This document shows positions 57,241 through 64,000 of a stretch of 64,000 nucleotides of DNA, in pieces. Within the stretch, counting starts at the first letter, position 1; the number at the start of each line of letters is the position of its first letter. Both the position numbers and the translations under genes were made by a program. Source of the stretch: Alligator mississippiensis (Eukaryota > Chordata > Crocodylia > Alligatoridae); contig NC_081828.1 of the NCBI RefSeq assembly GCF_030867095.1, positions 4,284,001-4,348,000 of the forward strand, given 5' to 3'. The notes below the pieces were generated by a model. That model saw only the letters and a program-made list of their open reading frames with translations, had not been told where the DNA came from and ran no database searches.

Positions 57241-59183
57241 TTGTTATATTAGCTAATTTATTTTAATTTATTACTCTCACTTTGCTATAGAACAAGGACT
57301 GACTTTTAACTGCACTGGCTTGCTTTCTTGACAATGACCTCATTTAAAAACTCCATTTTCATTCACTTTTTTGTCTAAATCTTTCTTTCCAATTGACTCC
57401 ATTTTTAATTTTCTGCTGTTTGAGAAGTGAACTCTTTTGAAGAGCCGGATATCTATCACTGATTGAGGACCTTCTTGTTCGGCCACATGGATTATAATCA
57501 CGTCTTTATCACTGGCTCAGGCACCCATCAGCTTTTTGTTCAATGATTAATTGATCTTCTGCTTTGGATGCCATTATGACTGAAAACCCTCACAGCGGTT
57601 GCAGCACCTTTTTGTGTTAGACAAGCATCATCTGCAATAAACCTCGAAGTACATAACGAACAGGGGTCAAACAAATTTCAAAGAAAAATTAGAAAGCTGT
57701 CAAAAATGAACAATTCTGTCAACACACAACAAAATTAAGGTGGTAGAAACCAAGGCTTTTATGGGCATTTCCCTTGCAGCATAATATTTTTTTAATAAGG
57801 CAGTAAATACAGAAGCAAAGGAATGCCAGAGAACTATTTAAATGCCCCTTATGTTAAATTCTACGATGCCACTGTGAGCCACACATGCACATTTATTTTT
57901 TGCCAACTTTATGAACTCCACTGCACAGCCTGCAGTTTATAATATTGTGACTGCTTGAGAGTCAAAGGCAGTGTGAAAACTGCAAAAATGCCAGTGAAAA
58001 CATTCACATCTTTGGTATGACTACAGTACATGATGAAGTTGTGGAGTTCATGGCGGCAGGTAGTCAAAGATAATAATTTAATCTTATATATGTATTTATC
58101 ACATTTAATTCTCAATGATCCCACAGCTACTTAGATAGGAAACATGTCAGCACACAGCTGAAATGCAGCTTCCCCAGAGGTGAACCATGTCAACTATTTT
58201 CAACGCTATAGCACAAGTGTAAGATGAAGGGAAATATATCCTCCCCAACTAAAAATGGAAAAGCAGTATACTGAGGCTGCAGGTGCATTACTAGCCAAGG
58301 TTGACCTTTCTTCTTTAGCAAGAAGCAGCTTTAAATGTTGAGTAGCCATAGCTGCCAGATCTTTGGTTTCAAGTGTAATCCAAAATAAAAAACAGTTCTA
58401 GAAAAGACTTGAAAGAAGAGACAGGCTGGTTCACACACCACTCCGAGGGGATGCTCTGCTAAGGAACAAAGATAAAAGGCAGAGACCAATGGGAGGACAC
58501 ACAACTGTGATGCCCAGGAACAACTGCCACACGTTGAAGATTTGGAAATCTCCCATCACAGAATTGGAGACAGCACGATGCTGTTTAACCAGCCTTGCCT
58601 AATATTTCATTAAGGGGCAGTACTGGCTGCAATTTCAGGATAAAAATCTCTCAGGTGGATTTTAAGATACCGGGAGAGCGTTTTGAGATTGATATCTGCA
58701 AACTGAGAGAAGGGCAGCTAAACACTTCAGGTACGTACTGTCCGTCTGCGGGGAGGTGGAAGGAAGCCTTACAAACACAACTAGGCATGTTATGAATTCT
58801 AAGCATGGGATTGATCTGTGAAGCTACAGGACCACCAGACAAGGCAGGGCATTTCAGCAGACAGATTAATGGTTTGATCTGGTATGGCAAGCATAATGGG
58901 AAGGAAAAAAAAACACTAAGAGACCAGAGGAATGAGAGGACTGAGACCTCTCTCTAGCTTGCAACACTATACCGTCACAGAAGATGAAAGCTCAGTTTAG
59001 AATCAAGTGCTAACAGTACAAATAGTATGTTCCAGCTGGATGAAACTGCAAATTATTGCCTCATTTTTTACACAATGATTCTATGATGTCATATGTGTGT
59101 GTTTTTAAGTGGCATCTCTCTCGAGGTCTCAAGCACAGCGTAATAAATGCGTCTCAAACCTGCTGACTAATTAAGGCACCCAC

Positions 59184-59279
59184 CTGAATGTTTATAAGGG
59201 AAGTAAAGTGCAATTCTGCCCCTGACCACTGTCCCACGAAAAATTCATAGCCTTCTTTCCTTGGCAAAGCACACAGGAA
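59184..59279 (-). CDS. ATPAF1: ATPAF1 internal coding exon
   Basis: This 96-base phase-0 exon encodes 32 residues: [18 protein letters not shown], then [14 protein letters not shown]. It corresponds to the core of the Atp11 domain. The minus-strand acceptor is TTTCTCTGCAG before TTC, and the donor is ATTCAG|GTGGGT. The intron towards the next downstream exon (54813-59183) is 4371 bases and contains the antisense CR1 copy, a nested MITE and an AAGCTTT-core repeat. The exon is intact. Confidence 0.96.
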
Positions 59280-59751
59280 CTGCAGAGAAAAGACAGTCAG
59301 GGTCAATCGGGCTCCCAGCCCAGGTCACAAGAAACTGGAGTCCTCACCACATAAATAAGACTTAATGTGAATCACGGCAGTAAGAAGTTTATGGGGACAC
59401 AGCTTTACCCACCTGCGTGGAAAAGGTCCCCCCCAAAAAGCTTGCATTGAGACTTATTGGCAGGGCAGCGCAGGGAAATCTGTACTACTGCTTCCCACAT
59501 TATACCTGTTTCTGGATAATAACCATATCAATCTTTTGGGATATAGAAGCGTTAGTACTGACTAGCTTAACTTATTAACGATAAACCAAACCCATAAGCT
59601 TTAATATATCAGAACAGCACTGAAACTTTAACATTACACTGGGTAGACTACATCAAGGGAACACATGCAAGCATGTACACACGGACACATCTGCACACAA
59701 CCCATTTGGTTTATCAATCCCTTAAATTTTTGCTCTTCTCCCCGAGCACAC

Positions 59752-59890
59752 AGAATTATAGAAAATTAGGGTTGAAGGGACATCAGGAGGTCACATCTAG
59801 TCCACCCCCCTGCTCAAAGCAGGACCTGCCCTAAGCAGATCATTCTAGCCAGGGATTTGTCAAGTTGGACCTTAAAAATCTGCAAAAAGT
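59752..59890 (-). mobile_element. CR1 LINE 3' end, antisense
   Basis: agaattatagaaaattaggg, catctagtccacccccctgc and tcaaagcaggacctgcccta, then catt ctagcc agg. The 3' untranslated tail of a CR1 in the ATPAF1 intron. Confidence 0.85.
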
Positions 59891-61408
59891 TCAGCCTTTT
59901 CCAGCTGTTTGTACAACCTCTGTCTCACAATAGCCTGAAAACATCTTCCCTCTGGAGATATAATGACTTATGTAGCTTCATAAACTGAGCAGCAACATAG
60001 ACATCACTTTTACATTAAAAGAAAGGACTGCATGAACCAAAAGCCATCAGACGATACTGCTGATTCACTGGTTCTCTGCACAGCAAAACACAGATTAATA
60101 CGGATTATTTCCCAAGCTCTCATTAACCTTTACTGTAGAAATCCAAATACATTGGACATGGTTCTCAGGAGATGAGACAGCATTCTCGGCCTGGAATTGT
60201 TGTATTCTTTCTTCGTTCACAGCCACAAAACCATCACTCCTGCCAGGGCAATGGGATCTGGCTACACTGTAGTTTTATTGACCAGTGAAGCATTTCACTC
60301 CCAGCTTTGTGCAAATTGGACTGTGCTAGGCCACGCTTCGCTGCACAGTTGACGCAAGGACATGGTCCATCATAATGGAAAACAATACTAATGCACCAGC
60401 ATGGGGTAGGAAAATGAAGACAGATAATATTTGCTTTCTAGTTATTTTGTCCTACCTTTTTTGGCAACTTACTTTCTTCTAAGCAACAGCATGCTCCTTT
60501 GCACAGAAAGCTTGTCATTGCAAAACACAAGATACCAACAAATCCATGCTCAAAAATGGAGCAGATAATGGACATTCATTTAATTTCTGGAGGGTGCTTT
60601 TGCTATTTTCCCTATGTGCTGCTTTACATATAATAGAAGCCAGATACTTTGCAAGGTTAAGTTGTGGGATCTAGGTGTGGCATCCATCACTGTTACCAAT
60701 TTACTGGCTGAACTGGCCATGTGTGGAGAAGAGCAGTAAAAATGCAGCCGCACAGAAGCTATCGTAACTGTGAAGCTGCAGCGCTGTGACCTGGGAGGCA
60801 AGATTCAGTGCCCCATGACACAGGGGAAGACCAGTGACATGGGCTTTGTTCACAAAAAGGGTTTGGTCTGTTGTTAAGTGATAAGACACCAGCTGCACTC
60901 AGTGGAAAGAAGCCCATTCAGCTCTAACCCTCAGCCATTGGACTACTAAAGTCATGAAGAGATTAAGAGCCATAAGCCATAGGGGAAGGTATGCAATTAC
61001 ACCGGAGAACTTAGCATAAAGGATCCAGCTCTTCACAGGGTTGCACTCAGGAGAGCTAAGCACCTGACACTGAGGATAGTTTTGAATTGCTAAATTTCTG
61101 TTGCATAACCAGCGCTGGGAGGCTTTTTGCTACACAAAAAACATCATCTTTTTGTGATCAGAATTATTGCAAATTATTGCAAAAGAATACACTTGTAGAG
61201 ATCCCCACCGGTTATGCTCATAATGAACTGGCTTATAAATATGAACAATCTTCTCTCCTTATCTAGACAAATATTTAAACATCTGGCTTTCATTAATCAG
61301 GCTGCTACAATCAGGTTGAATATTGAGGTCGTAAGTTTACAAACTAGGTCCCAGACAGAATTAAAGTTGTATATACACGCAGGATGCATGCACAAACTCC
61401 GTACTTAC

Positions 61409-61456
61409 TGTAGGGCACTTCTGGGCTCTCTTCCATATCAAATCAAATTTCTCTGC
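61409..61456 (-). CDS. ATPAF1: ATPAF1 internal micro-exon of 48 bases
   Basis: This small exon is easy to miss. On the minus strand it encodes AEKFDLIWKRAQKCPT, matching the human segment AEKFDLIWNRAQSCPT directly before FLCALPR. The donor is CCTACA|GTAAGT. The acceptor is most simply the AG of TTTGAAG before GCA, giving a phase-0 exon of 16 codons; it is preceded by a long T-rich tract. The position in order and frame fits the exon at 59184. Preceding exons (matrix-targeting N-terminus and the IWQQYFAAKDTVYAVIP part) were looked for up to 64000 and not found, so they lie beyond the window. Confidence 0.9.
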
Positions 61457-61676
61457 CTTCAAACAGGAAAAACAATAATTACCTCTCATAAAAGAAAAAT
61501 AACAGGTGGACAGTCATCACTGGGAAACATTTCATTCATTTTTTATAAGGTTAGGTTGCATCTACAGTACGTCTCTGATGTGCAAACGTTAACAATTAAG
61601 TACTGGTTAAGCTGTGCTAATTAGTGCACAACTGAATACATGAAGTTACATTTTGCTTTTGGCTCCGTAAATACCA

Positions 61677-61859
61677 TCAGTGCCTTGTCATGACAATGCA
61701 ATCCCAGACGCCTGCAGTTAGGTCTTGAAAATCAAAGCTGTCGTCCCTTGAAAAATGTCTAAACATCAGCTTATGCTGCTTCTCCCTGGCTTTATCTACC
61801 TCCAGTGGAGAACCAAGTGCTTTATAGACAAACACGAGGTGTGGTCCAAAGGAATTCAC
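61677..61859 (-). other. Unassigned 60-codon open stretch in the ATPAF1 intron
   Basis: The minus strand reads MNSFGPHLVFVYKALGSPLE, DKAREKQHKLMFRHFSRDDS, then FDFQDLTAGVWDCIVMTRH. It is not ATPAF1 sequence. Composition is protein-like, which suggests a degraded retrocopy or an ancient repeat; I do not recognise it, and there is no splice context. Confidence 0.3.
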
Positions 61860-62385
61860 GTTCTAGCACGTGTTATTTTGTCATTACTATATCACTGGCC
61901 AAGAAGCTGTTGACCAACATTTGTTTTACAGAATGGCATTAGAAATATAAACAATGTGTGCACAATTGCGCTGTACATGCAGTTTTGCTGAGTAACCACA
62001 TACTCGGTTCTAGTCTCCTCCATACTCCCCCACGCCACGTTTTCTGTGCCCCTTCAGCATGCCATTCGTTAGTACAGATTACAAATTCTTCAAGGAAGGA
62101 GACACGTGCTATTTATCTGCGTGATGGCCTCGATATGCTGGTGAGCACTGCAACGCCTGCCAGCTAACTATAGCTGCGGACTGCCGAAATGCACTTGCTT
62201 CCACCGACAGAAACGCCTGCCATGTACTGCTTTCTTACATTGCATCTGGCGAGTAATAAGGCTTTAAAAACCTTTCAAGACCCCTCAAAAAAGAGGATGC
62301 ACTGCAGAGTAGTGACATCTTTGTTGTTCTTAATTAATAGGTCACATACTCATATAGTAATTTTATTGTTATTATATAAAAATAA

Positions 62386-63032
62386 GGGATGTCAATTAAT
62401 CACTGATAATGCACTTAATGCAAAAACAAATGAATGCATTATTTTTTTTTAAAGTTAATCACTGTTGCCTGGCTGTGCGTGCTGGGAGAAAAGCGGTCCC
62501 TCCCCTCGCTGCTGCTGGGCGCCGGAGCTGTGGCAGGGCAGGGTGAGGTGTCTTCCCTTTCCATGGGGGAAGTGGGGCCTTTGAGGGTGGCGGGGAGCTC
62601 TGTGGCCAGGCCAACAACACAGGGGCTGGTACTTGTGCTTGCAAGGGCCAGGCAGCCCCAGGAGATGCTGCTGGAGGGAGCAGGGGCGGTAGGTCAGGAG
62701 TGAGAGGCACTGGCAGTGCCAGGCAGTTGCGGGTCAGGAGTGAGGTGTGCCCCTGACAGGTGTCCTCTTTTTTGGAATTGGAAATACGGTAACCCTAGTT
62801 TTACCCTGTTCACTTACTGGTCTTAATCACTAGGTGTAAGTTAGCACAGTTCTACTCTGTTCTTATGGCACTGAGTTGTCACTGAAATCAACTGATTTGA
62901 AATGACAGAAAAAACATCCAAAAATATTTATAATCAATTTGGATTCTATTACTGTTTAACTGATTAAAATTGTGATTAATTGCAACTTTTTAATCTCACG
63001 ATTAATCACAATTATTTTAATTGACAGCCCTA
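62386..63032. mobile_element. MITE with AGGGATGTCAATTAA ends, interrupted by a GC-rich insert
   Basis: The left end agggatgtcaattaatc and the reverse complement of the right end (agggctgtcaattaaa) form inverted ends. The AT-rich halves carry many gattaat repeats. From about 62465 to 62810 a clearly GC-rich segment interrupts it, ending atacggtaaccctag, which resembles the end of another element. About 650 bases overall. Confidence 0.6.
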
Positions 63033-64000
63033 AATATATAGTGTTTATATACTGCAATTGCGTTGCTATTATTTACATTTCTTGATATTAGATATCTTCT
63101 ATGGCACACAAACATTATATCGTAAAAAACATGGAAAACGTGGAGACTGCAGAGTCAAGACATCAAGTAATTGGGAAAGGACAGAATTATAGTTACCAGT
63201 ATAATTTCATTTCACCCCCACTGTGAATGCACTAGGATACAGGCTTGTATTATATATTCACACCCCACCCCGGGAAAGCATCTTACTGCAGAGGATGGAC
63301 ACAGCTCAACTCATGAACAACTATTCAGTATTTTGTTTTAATAGGGCTTTTTTTACTGCACAGTATTCCTATCACGGTCTGAAGAGAACTATTTGTGTCC
63401 TCAATGCTTTTCCCTGACACTCATCAGCGCAGAGGCTCAGCAGTTCACAAATATTTTCTAACCACTGTTTTGGGGGAAAAGTGCTATTATTTCTATATTC
63501 TATATGGAGGGCTGAGGTCAGCAAGATTTTAAGTTTAAACGTGTCCACTAATTCTGGGTGTCTGGTTGGAAACACCTTGAACCTGACTTTTCAGAGCACT
63601 TTATAAATACTTGTTACATTCAAAGCACTGCTCTAATACATGCCTGTTATAGAGGTGAACACTCGGTGCCTCTATAAATCAGACCTCAGGGTCTCCAGTC
63701 AGGCATCAAGAAAATAAGAAACACACCACTGAGGACTGTCTGTTTACAAGATGTGATTAGCATCACACAGGAAGTCTGTGGCGGAAGCAGAGGGGACAAT
63801 TTCAGCCTGAGGTAACCAGCCAACAAGGAAATTTCAACTCAAACATTTGAGTTTAGTAGTTATAAGCAACCGTCAACAGGGTGCCATAAGATTGCCTGAT
63901 GTTTCCCATTAACACTCAATAATTTCATGCAAGCCCGGTGCTCCATGCCGACATATGCGAGACTTAGTTTTAATGCCACTGCAGAAGAACAGAGGCTGAA

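Larger units (their letters stand above)
53545..64000 (-). other. ATPAF1: ATPAF1 introns within the window
   Basis: Intronic DNA of ATPAF1 occupies 53545-54704, 54813-59183, 59280-61408 and everything from 61457 to the right edge. It is visibly more AT-rich than the 12-46 kb spacer. Besides the listed repeats I see no further exon in 57250-59180, 59900-61400 or 63040-64000. Confidence 0.8.

Noticed and set aside
1-64000. Retroviral or LTR-type elements
   Set aside because: I looked for paired long terminal repeats and retroviral gene signatures and saw none I could support.

Overview
The window looks like nuclear DNA of a non-avian reptile, most likely a crocodilian. Many CR1 LINE 3' ends carry chicken-type tails, degenerate MIR-type SINEs sit beside two very similar (so probably young) CR1 copies, and there are many short palindromic DNA transposons, including a family built around an AAGCTTT-type core that I associate from memory with crocodilian and turtle genomes. 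The taxon is an inference from repeat content.

Only two protein-coding genes are convincing, both on the minus strand and both incomplete. MOB3C contributes its first coding exon (11369-11786, with 5' UTR to about 11885). ATPAF1 contributes its last four coding exons (61409-61456, 59184-59279, 54705-54812, 53362-53544), joined by canonical splice sites, all in phase 0, ending in a stop codon. As I recall, these genes are same-strand neighbours in human (1p33), so the window appears to preserve an old linkage. The other MOB3C exons should lie left of the window and the ATPAF1 5' exons to the right. The roughly 41 kb between them must hold the MOB3C upstream non-coding exon(s) and promoter plus the spacer; I could not place that promoter.

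Layout: 1-11.3 kb, MOB3C intron or 3' flank with CR1 copies, a tandem duplication and AT-rich possibly conserved stretches. 11.4-11.9 kb, MOB3C exon. 12-31 kb, GC-richer spacer with MIRs, MITEs, a 32-bp minisatellite, several hairpins and a (TA)n tract. 32-50 kb, CR1 copies on both strands including the two very similar ones, an antisense C-terminal fragment of a LINE unlike the CR1 copies, tRNA-like SINE material and compound microsatellites. 50-64 kb, more AT-rich DNA holding the ATPAF1 3' half, whose largest intron carries a degraded antisense CR1 copy with a 94-bp MITE nested in it.

The two genes are unrelated in function (a MOB-family adaptor and a mitochondrial F1-ATPase assembly chaperone). 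I saw no operon-like system, no CRISPR array, no retroviral element and no clear new gene system. The most interesting signals are structural: hairpins, paired MITE families, the LINE C-terminal fragment, and two unexplained antisense open stretches (52.8-53.3 kb and 61.7-61.9 kb).
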